From positions 62,001 to 126,000 of the forward strand of contig NZ_PIQG01000005.1 in NCBI RefSeq assembly GCF_003987435.1: DNA of 64,000 bases, read 5' to 3'. The stretch's first letter is position 1; every line of letters begins with the position of its first letter. This DNA is from Pseudidiomarina taiwanensis. GTDB taxonomy: Bacteria; Pseudomonadota; Gammaproteobacteria; Enterobacterales; Alteromonadaceae. The translations under genes and the position numbers were made by a program. Shown here one piece after another: positions 46,101 through 54,586 of the stretch. The notes under the pieces were generated by a model. That model was not told where the DNA came from and searched no databases. It worked only from the letters and a program-made list of their open reading frames with translations.

Positions 46101-46478
46101 GGGAACGATGCCAATCAATGCAATCAGGCTAACGACCATCGCTAGACCAGAAGTTTTGCCAAAGCGGCTACCAATGACATCAGCAATTGAGGTGAAGTTT
46201 TGTTGTTTACAGGTCGTCAGTAGGCGCAATTGAATACGATGGGCAAAGAGGAATACCGCGATAGCGCCCAGATAAGTTGGGGCCATTGCCCAACCGTAAT
46301 GAGCAGACTGCGTGATGGTGCCGTAAAAGGCCCACGTGGTGCAGTGAATCCCTTGCGCTAAGGCATAACGATAGGGACGAATCTGGTTAGCGGGTTTGCG
46401 CTCGCCACGATACGCTATGCTGTAGAGCAAGGCGATGTAGCTAATCGCCAATAAAATCGCGACGGTTGTGCTTAGCAT
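43098..46478 (-). CDS. SLC5-containing hybrid sensor kinase, CrbS-like
   Basis: 1126 residues. The first ~480 form a 12- to 13-helix sodium/solute symporter (SLC5) domain. A linker, a PAS domain (~585-700) and a coiled coil lead to the HisKA motif FFAAVSHDLMQPFNAATL (His about 777). The ATPase (NLLSNAVRYTERG, DTGRGIPADQQ) and a C-terminal receiver with Asp in LVILDYHLDDGD (about 1058) complete it. CrbS/NahK-like kinases sense small carboxylates. ATG 46478 is chosen over a TTG three codons earlier. The partner regulator is the convergent LuxR-type gene. Confidence 0.9.
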   Translation of the reverse strand: MLSTTVAILLAISYIALLYSIAYRGERKPANQIRPYRYALAQGIHCTTWAFYGTITQSAHYGWAMAPTYLGAIAVFLFAHRIQLRLLTTCKQQNFTSIADVIGSRFGKTSGLAMVVSLIALIGIVPYIALQLRAVTASFGAATQLDTVALPWFGDLAGLVALAMMGFAILFGTRRLSLAEQHNGLMDAVAFESVVKLVAFLAVGVYVTYGVFDGISDIVLQAATAEVTQDLLRGQANGSYVYVTHVLLGAISMFCLPRQFQVSYIENTDPEELRTARWAFPLYLFAINLFILPIALAGMLLVPAAATSDTFMLALLQQTGSLEMTMVAFVGGLASATSMVIIATLALSIMMSNDVVMPLWLKLTQKRLRKLTFSPAKVLGIRRGTIVIIMLLAFGFHKLTEANLPLVNAGLLSLALLAQLAPPLLGGLVWRRANRAGAIAGLGIGTVLWFALLLWPSLPGQRGLSDVAMSDGILLSLALNLLLFIVGSLLFKASSTERTQGHLFYEPYSSQVDIDPQQNISWGRLRQVLNRIFDSVEIDRLSQKLQTDLTLSAADEWVPKNLLARIERELAAVIGSAASRILLTAITQQTGVPIAQAVSWATQASQLYKFNRELLQASVENIPQGISVVDQDLKLVAWNHRYIEVFQYPPGFLQAGMPVAELLRYNAERGLFGNTDSDDLDAEVDKRLNYLKAGSAYRYQRQQGDQVIELQGSPMPDGGFVTTYTDITELVAAQRQLETINLQLEQRVDERTAELLLAKQAEEQAHRSKTRFFAAVSHDLMQPFNAATLFCEMLLKRVDAEPAQLAQQIQQALTNAEELLTQLLDMTRLEAGNLQVNRQQIAIDEVLRPLVAGQAIIANNKGLELRYTPTNAIVSSDRRLLSRVIQNLLSNAVRYTERGHVEITFAATDTSLAIAIKDTGRGIPADQQADIFREFHQLENDHENPGIGLGLAIVERMCRLLEMPLELESKQGQGTTFKLELPLVGWQQDASSEPQIAALSSPKFLQGQTLWVVDNDQRVLLAMEQLLSDWGAHVVTAKKRQDLPLTPASQPPSLVILDYHLDDGDTGIEVLIWLRQQLNCPDLPALLNSADPDEVLREQAIAERASFMPKPLKTAALMRLLKRLLR

Positions 46479-46690
46479 ACAGAACAAAACTCCTGCATTG
46501 GTCGCATCGCGACTTCATTTGATAGCGAAGACATCGGCTAACACTCCCTATTTATGAATATTTTCGTTAGAATGCTCGACAGTCAGAAAAAGCGATGGTT
46601 GGCACTTGCATAATCTAAAAACAGCCCCATCTCTGAACAATTACATCACTTTAACTGTGTTTTGAATGAATAACTACTAAGGGGACACAC

Positions 46691-47026
46691 ATGGACTTTT
46701 TAATCTCAACTGCATACGCGCAAGATGGTACGGCGCAACAAGGTGGTGGCATGGAACTGATCTTCATGCTGGTGATGTTCGGTTTAATTTTTTACTTCAT
46801 GATCTATCGCCCACAAGCAAAGCGCGTAAAACAGCATAAAGAGTTGGTTGCCAGCATCGCTAAAGGGGATGAAGTTCTTATGAACGGTGGAATTGTTGGC
46901 CGCATCAGCAAAATTAGTGAAGAAAAAGACTTCATGGTAATTAGCCTTGCTGAAGGTGTTGAGATTACCGTTCAAAAAGCTGCGGTGACTGCAGTTTTAC
47001 CTAAAGGTACGATGAAATCTCTGTAA
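46691..47026 (+). CDS. yajC: Preprotein translocase accessory protein YajC
   Basis: 111 residues, one membrane helix (about 22-42, MELIFMLVMFGLIFYFMIYRP), then a short cytoplasmic domain with QAKRVKQHKELVASIAKGDEV and GGIVGRISKI. It forms the SecDF-YajC complex that aids Sec export. It is followed by secD after 21 bp and secF after that. In E. coli these follow tgt; here they lie 41 kb from it. Confidence 0.96.
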   Translation: MDFLISTAYAQDGTAQQGGGMELIFMLVMFGLIFYFMIYRPQAKRVKQHKELVASIAKGDEVLMNGGIVGRISKISEEKDFMVISLAEGVEITVQKAAVTAVLPKGTMKSL

Positions 47027-47047
47027 TTGAGAGATTAAGGAACGACC

Positions 47048-48895
47048 GTGTTAAATAAGTTTCCGCTCTGGAAAAACCTGATGGTCATTGTCATTTTGGC
47101 AGTGGCCGCAGTATATGCCTTGCCAAACCTTTATGGTGAAGACTACGCGATACAAGTCTCGCCAACCCGAACCGCCGTAGTCGACATGACGACGCTCGGT
47201 GAAGTTGAAGACGTTTTGGCAGAGCAAAATATTGTGCCTAAGTCGGTGACCCTAGAAGATCAACAACTCTTGGTTCGGGTCAACTCTGACCGCGAGCAAT
47301 TACAAGCTCGAGATGCCATTTTACGTGCCCTTGGTACCGATTATATCGTTGCTTTAAACCTTGCTCCTGCGACCCCTGAATGGTTACAGAGTCTGGGTGC
47401 TTCACCGATGAAGCTAGGTCTTGATTTGCGTGGTGGGGTTCACTTCTTAATGGAAGTGGATATGGGCGAAGCCATGCGCAAAATTCAAGATCAAATGCGT
47501 GATACGGTGCGAACCGATTTGCGTGAAGAGCGGATTCGCTATCGCAGCGTGAATCGGATGGGGAATGATGTGGTCATTACCGCCCGTAGCGCTGAAGATT
47601 TTGAGGCAGCATTAGATTTTATTGATGGACGTTATCAGGGCTTCGAAATTATTGAAGATGAGACTGACCTCAGTCTTACCTTGCGGATGACCGAAGATAA
47701 AATCAAAGAAACGCAAGATTATGCGATCTCGCAAAACGTCACCATTTTGCGTAATCGGGTTAACGAACTCGGGGTTGCAGAGCCAGTCGTTCAACGTCAA
47801 GGTGCTGAGCGGATTGTGGTGCAACTCCCTGGTGTGCAAGATACTGCGCGCGCTAAAGAGATTCTTGGGGCGACCGCAACGCTCGAATTTCGTATGGTAG
47901 ACCAAGAGAACAGTCTGCGTGATGCAGAACTCGGACGCGTGCCATTTGGCAGTGAGCTATACCCTAATCGCAACGGTGGCAATATTCTACTGAAAGAAGA
48001 TGTCATTCTTACCGGTGACCACATTGTTAACGCCAATAGTGGAATGGATGAAAATAACCGTCCGCAAGTAAGTATCACTCTTGATGGTGCGGGCGGAGAC
48101 AAAATGTCAATCGCTACGCGGGATAACATTGGTAAGCCAATGGCGACCTTATTTATCGAGTTCAAAGCAACGGGTGAGCGTGACCAAAATGGCAAGATCG
48201 TGTTTGAGCGGCGTGCCGAGGTCATCAACGTTGCCACGATTCAAGGCCGTTTCGGTAGTAGTTTTCGGATTACCGGTATTGACTCGATGCAAGAGGCGCA
48301 AAACCTCTCTTTGCTACTCCGCGCGGGTGCTCTAATCGCACCGATTCAAATCGTCGAGGAACGCACAGTTGGTCCAAGTCTTGGTCAAGAAAACATTGAT
48401 ATGGGGATGCAAGCGATCATTTGGGGCTTCATCTTAGTGTTAGTGTTCATGGTCGCTTATTACCGGAAGTTTGGTTTGGTTGCGAACACCGCGTTGGCGG
48501 CCAACTTAATTTTGATTGTCGGCGTGATGTCGATGATTCCGGGTGCAACCTTAACCTTACCGGGTATGGCAGGGATTGTCTTGACGGTTGGTATGGCGGT
48601 CGATGCGAACGTGCTAATTTTTGAACGTATCCGGGAAGAGCTGCGCAATGGACGAAGTCCACAGCAAGCCATTCATCACGGCTACGACAGCGCACTCTCG
48701 ACCATTGCAGATGCCAATATCACCACTTTGATTGCAGCCGTGATTTTGTTCGCGGTTGGAACCGGTCCAGTGAAAGGCTTTGCGGTGACCTTGGCAATCG
48801 GGATTTTGACTTCTATGTTTACCGCAATTATTGGTACTCGCGCAGTGATCAATGCGATTTGGGGTGGCAAACGTATTGATAAGTTATCGGTATAG
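47048..48895 (+). CDS. secD: Protein translocase subunit SecD
   Basis: 615 residues from a GTG start. One N-terminal helix, a large periplasmic P1 region (~35-440; [15 protein letters not shown] near its start), then five helices with the conserved [19 protein letters not shown]. With SecF it uses proton flow to pull exported proteins out of SecYEG. The gap to secF is 11 bp. Confidence 0.97.
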   Translation: MLNKFPLWKNLMVIVILAVAAVYALPNLYGEDYAIQVSPTRTAVVDMTTLGEVEDVLAEQNIVPKSVTLEDQQLLVRVNSDREQLQARDAILRALGTDYIVALNLAPATPEWLQSLGASPMKLGLDLRGGVHFLMEVDMGEAMRKIQDQMRDTVRTDLREERIRYRSVNRMGNDVVITARSAEDFEAALDFIDGRYQGFEIIEDETDLSLTLRMTEDKIKETQDYAISQNVTILRNRVNELGVAEPVVQRQGAERIVVQLPGVQDTARAKEILGATATLEFRMVDQENSLRDAELGRVPFGSELYPNRNGGNILLKEDVILTGDHIVNANSGMDENNRPQVSITLDGAGGDKMSIATRDNIGKPMATLFIEFKATGERDQNGKIVFERRAEVINVATIQGRFGSSFRITGIDSMQEAQNLSLLLRAGALIAPIQIVEERTVGPSLGQENIDMGMQAIIWGFILVLVFMVAYYRKFGLVANTALAANLILIVGVMSMIPGATLTLPGMAGIVLTVGMAVDANVLIFERIREELRNGRSPQQAIHHGYDSALSTIADANITTLIAAVILFAVGTGPVKGFAVTLAIGILTSMFTAIIGTRAVINAIWGGKRIDKLSV

Positions 48896-48906
48896 GGGAC
48901 CAGCAA

Positions 48907-49854
48907 ATGCGTCAATTAATTAAAACAGATAAAACGATCCCGTTTATGAAGTTTCGCGGGATCAGCTGGATTTTCAGCGGCTTGCTGATCATTGCTTCGA
49001 TTGTGTCCCTAAGCGTCAACCAATTGAACTGGGGCTTGGACTTTACTGGTGGAACAGTGATCGAAGTGGGTTACCAACAACCAGCGGACCTAGCAGCAGT
49101 GCGCAGCACCCTCGATGCACAAGGCTTTGGTGATGCTGTGGTACAAAACTTTGGTACCCAAGAGGACGTGCTCATTCGGTTGGAGCCGCGAGAAGGGGTA
49201 AAAGCTGAAGACCTGGGTAATCAAATTCTACAAGCGTTAAACCAACAGGCCGACGGCGGTGTTGAAATGCGCCGCATCGAGTTTGTTGGTCCGCAGGTCG
49301 GGGATGAGCTCACTGAGCAAGGTGGGCTTGCGATGTTGGTTGCTCTCATTTGTATTTTGATTTACATCGCCATCCGCTTTGAGTATCGCTTAGCACTCGG
49401 TGCTGTTGGCGCGCTCGCTCATGACGTTATCATTACGCTTGGCTTGTTTTCGTTTCTCGGTCTTGAGTTTGACCTCACTGTGCTCGCGGCGTTGCTAGCC
49501 GTGATTGGTTACTCAATTAACGATACCGTGGTGGTGTGTGACCGCATTCGAGAAAACTTTCGCAAGTTCCGTAAGGGCTCAAGTGAAGAGATTATCAATG
49601 GTGCGATAACCGATACGATGAGTCGGACCGTGATCACGTCATTAACCACAGTACTCGTGTTATTTGCCCTGTTCTTCTTAGGCGGTCAGCTGATTCACGG
49701 TTTTGCGACAGCATTATTGTTCGGGGTGTTCATCGGAACTTACTCGTCGATTTATGTCGCAAGCTCATTAGCCTTTAAACTGGGTATTAGTCGAGAAGAC
49801 CTAATGCCTCCAGAAGTTGAGAAAGAAGGTGAAGACTTAGAGCCGATGCTTTAA
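48907..49854 (+). CDS. secF: Protein translocase subunit SecF
   Basis: 315 residues, six helices. GLDFTGGTVIEVGYQQP follows helix 1, and the conserved AVIGYSINDTVVVCDRIREN with its transmembrane Asp lies around residue 200. Partner of SecD in proton-driven export. No terminator separates it from yaaA, 23 bp downstream. Confidence 0.97.
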   Translation: MRQLIKTDKTIPFMKFRGISWIFSGLLIIASIVSLSVNQLNWGLDFTGGTVIEVGYQQPADLAAVRSTLDAQGFGDAVVQNFGTQEDVLIRLEPREGVKAEDLGNQILQALNQQADGGVEMRRIEFVGPQVGDELTEQGGLAMLVALICILIYIAIRFEYRLALGAVGALAHDVIITLGLFSFLGLEFDLTVLAALLAVIGYSINDTVVVCDRIRENFRKFRKGSSEEIINGAITDTMSRTVITSLTTVLVLFALFFLGGQLIHGFATALLFGVFIGTYSSIYVASSLAFKLGISREDLMPPEVEKEGEDLEPML

Positions 49855-49877
49855 GTCTTTAGCGAAGGAGAAAAACG

Positions 49878-50657
49878 ATGTTAGTTGTGATATCCCCAGC
49901 GAAGAACCTCGATTATGAGAGCGAGCTGCCAACTCAAGAATATAGTCAACCACGCTTACTTGAGCAGGCCGAGGAGCTTGTCGATCGTTGTCGTAGCTTA
50001 TCCCCACAAGATTTATCCAGCTTGATGTCGATAAGTGACAAATTAGCAGGTTTAAATGCCGCCCGTTTCGCTGAGTGGAAAACTCCTTTCACCTTAGATA
50101 ATGCGCGCCAAGCGATTTACGCGTTCGATGGCGATGTTTACACCGGACTAGCGGCTGAAAGCCTTGATGAACAAGCAATTTCATATGCTCAGGAACATTT
50201 ACGCATTTTGTCGGGTCTATACGGAGTATTGAAGCCGCTCGATTTGATGCAGGCTTATCGGTTAGAGATGGGGACTAAGCTTGATACCGCCCGTGGCAAG
50301 AACCTTTATGAATTTTGGGGCGACCTTATTACCGATACCCTTAACGAAGATCTTGCTGCGCTTGATAGCAAGATTCTCGTGAACCTCGCATCGAACGAGT
50401 ATTTTTCAAGCGTACAGAAAAAGCGATTGAAGGCTGATGTCATCACCCCAGTCTTCAAGGATGAGAAAAACGGACAATATAAAGTAATCAGTTTTTGGGC
50501 AAAGAAAGCGCGCGGCATGATGGCGCGTTTCATTGTGACCGAACAGCCAAAAACATTACAGGACTTGCGCCAGTTTAGCGCCGGTGGGTATCGCTTTAAT
50601 GCCGATGCGTCGAGCGAGTCTGAATTAGTGTTTTATCGTTCAGAGCGCGACCAATAA
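49878..50657 (+). CDS. yaaA: Peroxide stress protein YaaA (DUF328)
   Basis: 259 residues. It has the family start [15 protein letters not shown], then [35 protein letters not shown] and [10 protein letters not shown]. YaaA lowers free iron and DNA damage under peroxide stress in E. coli, and its fold binds DNA. GGAG sits before the ATG. It is downstream of secDF in a run of same-strand genes. Confidence 0.93.
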   Translation: MLVVISPAKNLDYESELPTQEYSQPRLLEQAEELVDRCRSLSPQDLSSLMSISDKLAGLNAARFAEWKTPFTLDNARQAIYAFDGDVYTGLAAESLDEQAISYAQEHLRILSGLYGVLKPLDLMQAYRLEMGTKLDTARGKNLYEFWGDLITDTLNEDLAALDSKILVNLASNEYFSSVQKKRLKADVITPVFKDEKNGQYKVISFWAKKARGMMARFIVTEQPKTLQDLRQFSAGGYRFNADASSESELVFYRSERDQ

Positions 50658-50678
50658 GCTGATTATTGAGGAGCTTAC

Positions 50679-51554
50679 ATGCCAACAGATTCGGCCCAGC
50701 AGCAACCGGAACAATCGCCTCATTACGGCAAGATTATTGTTAGCTTGATCGTGGTGATCGTCATTGCGATCGCGATAATTGCCTGGTTATGGACGCAAAA
50801 CCAGTCCAACTCGGAGTCTGCGCCTAGCGCACCAGTGCCGGTCGCGACCGAGGTACAAGAGCCTGAAGTGAAGATTGAGCCTGCGCCAGAGCCAACGCCT
50901 ATCGAAACCGTCGAACTTGAACCTGAGCCAGAACCGACCCCGAGTGAGCCGGTCGTCGAGTCGATTGAGCAGCCACTGCCTGCGATGGCTGAGAGTAATG
51001 CTGAAATTTTGGCGGAACTGGAGCAGGCGGAACAGAGCATTGCGCCATTAAATAGTGAACAATTGATTCGTGATGGTGTGGTATTTGTTGATAACTTGCG
51101 TCGCGGACTCGTGATTCGCGATAAGGCGCTGGTTGAAGGGCCGAAAAATCGTTTCCGAGTGTTAGAGCAGGATAGCAAGCTCTATATCGATCCACGCAGC
51201 TATGATCGTTACAACACCTTAGTTGACTGGTTCGTTAGTTTGGATAATCAGATTGTGGTGCAGCTATTTGAACGCTATCAACCATTGCTGAGTGAGGCGC
51301 TTGCTGAAATTGGCTATCCTGATGCCGATCCAAAGGAAGTTTTGAACGAAGCGTTCGAGATGGTGCTTGCAACTCCCAATGTGGGGACTGTCATTGAGCT
51401 GAGTGACGAAACAGTGATGTACAAGTTTGCTGACGAACAACTCGAGGCCCTGCCAGACGCACAAAAGCAAATGTTGCGGATGGGGCCAGATAATATTCGC
51501 CGGGTCAAATTGAAAATCGAGGCCTTGCAGTTGGAGTTAAATAAAGCACTATGA
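50679..51554 (+). CDS. DUF3014 family membrane-anchored protein
   Basis: 291 residues. One membrane helix (about 19-41), a Pro/Glu-rich linker (EPAPEPTPIETVELEPEPEP) and a C-terminal domain (~105-290) with NLRRGLVIRDKALVEGPKNRF and YDRYNTLVDWFVSLD. I recognise DUF3014, of unknown role in the periplasm. The stop overlaps the acyltransferase start (ATGA), so a link with phospholipid or envelope work is possible. Confidence 0.8.
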   Translation: MPTDSAQQQPEQSPHYGKIIVSLIVVIVIAIAIIAWLWTQNQSNSESAPSAPVPVATEVQEPEVKIEPAPEPTPIETVELEPEPEPTPSEPVVESIEQPLPAMAESNAEILAELEQAEQSIAPLNSEQLIRDGVVFVDNLRRGLVIRDKALVEGPKNRFRVLEQDSKLYIDPRSYDRYNTLVDWFVSLDNQIVVQLFERYQPLLSEALAEIGYPDADPKEVLNEAFEMVLATPNVGTVIELSDETVMYKFADEQLEALPDAQKQMLRMGPDNIRRVKLKIEALQLELNKAL

Positions 51555-52150
51555 GCCAGGATCAAATCCCTGCCCATTTAATTGGTGACTTCCCACTGCG
51601 CGGAAATCGATTTAGCCGCTGGGTAGGCCGAGTGGGCTTGCGCCTATTGGGTGGCTGGAAGATTGAAGGGGAACTACCGCAAGTTCGCCAAGCGATCTTA
51701 CCGGTCGCACCGCATACGTCTAATTGGGACTTTTTTATCGGCGTGTTCGTGATGTTGTCGCTGGGTATTAAGTTATCGTTTTTGGGGAAACATACGATAT
51801 TTCGATTTCCGGTAAATGGTATTTTGCGTTGGTTAGGTGGGATTCCATTAAACCGAAGCTCCGCGCAAGGTGTCGTGAACCAAATGGTCGCAGAGTTTCA
51901 GCAGCGTGATGAATTAATCTTGGCCTTATCGCCCGAAGGAACACGCAAGAAAGTTAAAGAGTGGAAAAAAGGCTTCTTGCACATGGCCAAAGCAGCACAG
52001 GTGCCGGTAGTTCCCATTGGTATGGACTTCTCTCGAAACGCTATCGTCATCACTAAACCACTGATGATTAGTGGGGAAATTGATAACGAGTTGGCTCGAG
52101 TCAAAGCTGCATTAAAAGATTGTGTTGGTAAAAAGCCAGAATATGCTTAA
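51551..52150 (+). CDS. 1-acyl-glycerol-3-phosphate acyltransferase family protein
   Basis: 199 residues. The PlsC-like HX4D motif is APHTSNWDFFIG, with FPVNGILRWLGGIPLNR and LALSPEGTRKKVKEWKKGF as the glycerophosphate-binding regions. It is shorter than true PlsC and lacks a clear membrane anchor, so it may acylate another lyso-lipid. Translationally coupled to the DUF3014 gene. Confidence 0.85.
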   Translation: MSQDQIPAHLIGDFPLRGNRFSRWVGRVGLRLLGGWKIEGELPQVRQAILPVAPHTSNWDFFIGVFVMLSLGIKLSFLGKHTIFRFPVNGILRWLGGIPLNRSSAQGVVNQMVAEFQQRDELILALSPEGTRKKVKEWKKGFLHMAKAAQVPVVPIGMDFSRNAIVITKPLMISGEIDNELARVKAALKDCVGKKPEYA

Positions 52151-52162
52151 CAGCAGAACTTG

Positions 52163-52171
52163 TGCTATTAT
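52163..52171 (+). promoter_or_regulatory. Extended -10 promoter before ribH
   Basis: TGCTATTAT matches the extended -10 pattern 30 bp before the ribH ATG. No FMN riboswitch lies in this short gap. Confidence 0.45.
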
Positions 52172-52200
52172 CGCGCCCGATTTAGTTAAAGGATACGCAG

Positions 52201-52665
52201 ATGAACGTCATTGAAGGTGGTATTAACGCCGCAGGCAAAAAGTTTGCCCTAGTGGTGGCTCGCTTTAATCACTTTGTAGTGGATAGCCTCGAACAAGGTG
52301 CTATCGATACTTTAGTGCGACTTGGTCAAGTTGATCGTGCCGATATCACTGTGGTCAAGGTTCCAGGCGCATACGAAATTCCATTGGCCGTGCAGAAGCT
52401 TGCCGCGACCGGCGACTATGCAGCGGTGATTGCTCTTGGAGCTGTGATTCGTGGAGCAACTCCTCATTTTGATTTTGTTGCAGGAGAGTGCAATAGCGGT
52501 TTGACCCGCGTCGGCTTGGAATACGGCATCCCTGTGGCAAATGGTGTGATCACCACTGAAACCATCGAGCAAGCGATCGAGCGCAGTGGCACGAAAGCCG
52601 GTAATAAAGGCGGTGAAGCAGCAATGACAGCGCTTGAGATGGTTAATCTGTTGGCCAAGATTTAG
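52201..52665 (+). CDS. ribH: 6,7-dimethyl-8-ribityllumazine synthase
   Basis: 154 residues. [30 protein letters not shown] and [17 protein letters not shown] contain the substrate-binding Phe, Glu and catalytic His. It makes the lumazine precursor of riboflavin. It opens the classic ribH-nusB-thiL-pgpA order with an 11-bp gap to nusB. Other rib genes are not in the window. Confidence 0.97.
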   Translation: MNVIEGGINAAGKKFALVVARFNHFVVDSLEQGAIDTLVRLGQVDRADITVVKVPGAYEIPLAVQKLAATGDYAAVIALGAVIRGATPHFDFVAGECNSGLTRVGLEYGIPVANGVITTETIEQAIERSGTKAGNKGGEAAMTALEMVNLLAKI

Positions 52666-52676
52666 GGATTATACTG

Positions 52677-53096
52677 ATGAAACCAGCCGCTCGGCGGAAA
52701 GCCCGCAAACTTGCTGTGCAAGCGATATACTCTTGGCAGCTGTCACAAAATAGCATGACAGATATCGAAGCACAGTTTCTTACCGATAACGATACCAGCA
52801 AAATCGACGTCGATTATTTTCTAGCGCTGGTCCGAGGCGTCGCTCAGCAAGCCGTAAGCTTAGATCAAGCCATGGAACCTTATCTTGATCGTCCGATTAA
52901 AGACTTGGACCAGGTTGAGCGTGCGGTATTGCGATTAGCCTGTTTCGAGTTGCGCGAGCGCCTCGATGTTCCCTACAAAGTCGCGATCAACGAAGCCATC
53001 GAGTTGGCGAAGTCATTTGGCGCAGACGATAGTCATCGTTTTGTGAACGGTGTTCTTGATAAAGCCATCGACGCACTACGACCTGCTCGGCAATAG
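52677..53096 (+). CDS. nusB: Transcription antitermination factor NusB
   Basis: 139 residues, all-helical. [20 protein letters not shown] at the start binds boxA RNA, and [26 protein letters not shown], then [12 protein letters not shown] follow. With S10 (NusE) it keeps RNA polymerase in rRNA operons. It sits between ribH and thiL. Confidence 0.97.
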   Translation: MKPAARRKARKLAVQAIYSWQLSQNSMTDIEAQFLTDNDTSKIDVDYFLALVRGVAQQAVSLDQAMEPYLDRPIKDLDQVERAVLRLACFELRERLDVPYKVAINEAIELAKSFGADDSHRFVNGVLDKAIDALRPARQ

Positions 53097-53102
53097 TATG
53101 TT

Positions 53103-54095
53103 ATGGCCACTGGCGAATTTGAGCTAATCGACAACTATTTTACTCATCGCTTACCCGAGCGCGACGATGTCATCATCGGTATCGGTGATGATGGCGCCGT
53201 GCTCGATGTGCCGGCCGGATTTCAACTGGTCGTTGTTACCGATACCCTAGTTGAGAATGTCCACTTTGATCGGCAAACCTCAGCTCGAGCGCTTGGCCAC
53301 AAAGCGGTCGCTGTTAATCTCAGTGACCTTGCCGCAATGGGGGCTGAACCCACTTGGATTAGCTTGGCGCTGACGTTACCGCACTCAGATGATGAGTGGT
53401 TAAATTCTTTCAGCCACGGGCTCCGCGAAATCTGCGACTATTTTAATTGCCAATTAGTCGGTGGCGATACCACCCGCGGACCATTGACTATCACAGTGAC
53501 GGCTCATGGGGTGGTCCCAAAAGGTAAGGCGATTCAGCGTCGCGGCGCGAAGCCCGGTGATTGGTTGTATGTCAGCCATAGTTTAGGCGATGCGGGTCTG
53601 GCACTCGCCAGCCAAAAGCATCAGGTTAATATAAGTTCCGAACACTTCCGCCAAGTCAGCGAGCGTTTGCACTTTCCAACCCCTCGGGTAGCGCTTGGTC
53701 AAGCCCTGCGTGATGTTGCTAGCAGTGCGATTGATATCTCCGATGGCTTGCTGGCAGACTTAGGGCATATTCTCCGCGCTTCTCAGGTGGGGGCGGTGAT
53801 AAGTCTTGAGGAAATACCCTTAAGTTTGGCGATGACCGAGAGTGTGTCGCAAGAGCAGGCGTTGCGCTACGCTTTAACAAGTGGCGATGATTATGAGCTA
53901 TGTTTCACAGTCTCTGAGGATCAGCGCGGTGTGTTCGACACCAAACTTGCCACACTTGGGTGTAAACCCGTTTGCATTGGGCGAATTACCGGACAAGCAG
54001 AAAAAATTGAATTAAAACTTGCCGGTGAACCCTGGCAATTCGAACTACCGCAAACAGGCTACCAACACTTCCGCGAGCCACTCGAGGCATCATGA
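53103..54095 (+). CDS. thiL: Thiamine-monophosphate kinase
   Basis: 330 residues. GIGDDGAVLDVP and DTLVENVHFD near the N-terminus bind ATP and metal; GGDTTRGP, SAIDISDGLLADL and SGDDYELCF follow. It makes thiamine diphosphate, a cofactor needed by Dxs, encoded close by. ATG 53103 follows the nusB stop by 6 bases. The end overlaps pgpA (ATGA). Confidence 0.96.
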   Translation: MATGEFELIDNYFTHRLPERDDVIIGIGDDGAVLDVPAGFQLVVVTDTLVENVHFDRQTSARALGHKAVAVNLSDLAAMGAEPTWISLALTLPHSDDEWLNSFSHGLREICDYFNCQLVGGDTTRGPLTITVTAHGVVPKGKAIQRRGAKPGDWLYVSHSLGDAGLALASQKHQVNISSEHFRQVSERLHFPTPRVALGQALRDVASSAIDISDGLLADLGHILRASQVGAVISLEEIPLSLAMTESVSQEQALRYALTSGDDYELCFTVSEDQRGVFDTKLATLGCKPVCIGRITGQAEKIELKLAGEPWQFELPQTGYQHFREPLEAS

Positions 54096-54586
54096 AAGTG
54101 AACTCTGTGCCGGTAACATTGCTCCTTAACCCGATTCATTTCTTGAGTTTAGGGATGGGCTCAGGCTTGCTCCCAAAAGCGCCAGGAACCTGGGGAACAC
54201 TGCTTGCGATCCCGCTCACTTGGTTACTCGCAGTCAATCTATCGAGCTCCATTTATGGGGTAGTCATGGTCTTTGCTGCGGCTCTTGGAGTATGGTTTTG
54301 TGCGCACACAGCAAAGCGACTTGGCGTGCATGATCATCCTGCTATCGTCTGGGATGAAATTTGTGGCTATGGGCTGATTTTTATCTGGGTAGAACCTTCT
54401 TTATTGACCGCTTCGATAGGGTTCGCACTGTTCCGTTGGCTAGATATTCAAAAGCCATGGGTGATTGGTTGGTGTGACCGGAAGCTGACCGGTGGCTTAG
54501 GGATTATGGCCGACGATCTCGTCGCCGGCCTCGTCGCGGGTGGGGTGTTATTGGGTTTGCAGGAAACTCTCGATTTGTTGCTGTAA
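54092..54586 (+). CDS. pgpA: Phosphatidylglycerophosphatase A
   Basis: 164 residues with three or four membrane helices. Motifs [34 protein letters not shown] and [12 protein letters not shown] contain the acidic catalytic residues. It dephosphorylates PGP to phosphatidylglycerol. Its 3' end overlaps the convergent dxs gene by 39 bp, an unusually long tail-to-tail overlap. Confidence 0.93.
   Translation: MKVNSVPVTLLLNPIHFLSLGMGSGLLPKAPGTWGTLLAIPLTWLLAVNLSSSIYGVVMVFAAALGVWFCAHTAKRLGVHDHPAIVWDEICGYGLIFIWVEPSLLTASIGFALFRWLDIQKPWVIGWCDRKLTGGLGIMADDLVAGLVAGGVLLGLQETLDLLL

Noticed and set aside
46600-46625. TGGCAC followed by TTGCA before yajC, resembling a sigma-54 promoter
   Set aside because: The two elements are adjacent instead of 5 bases apart, so the -24/-12 spacing is wrong.
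52151-52200. FMN riboswitch before ribH
   Set aside because: The gap is only 50 bp and lacks the conserved aptamer; a simple extended -10 promoter explains it.
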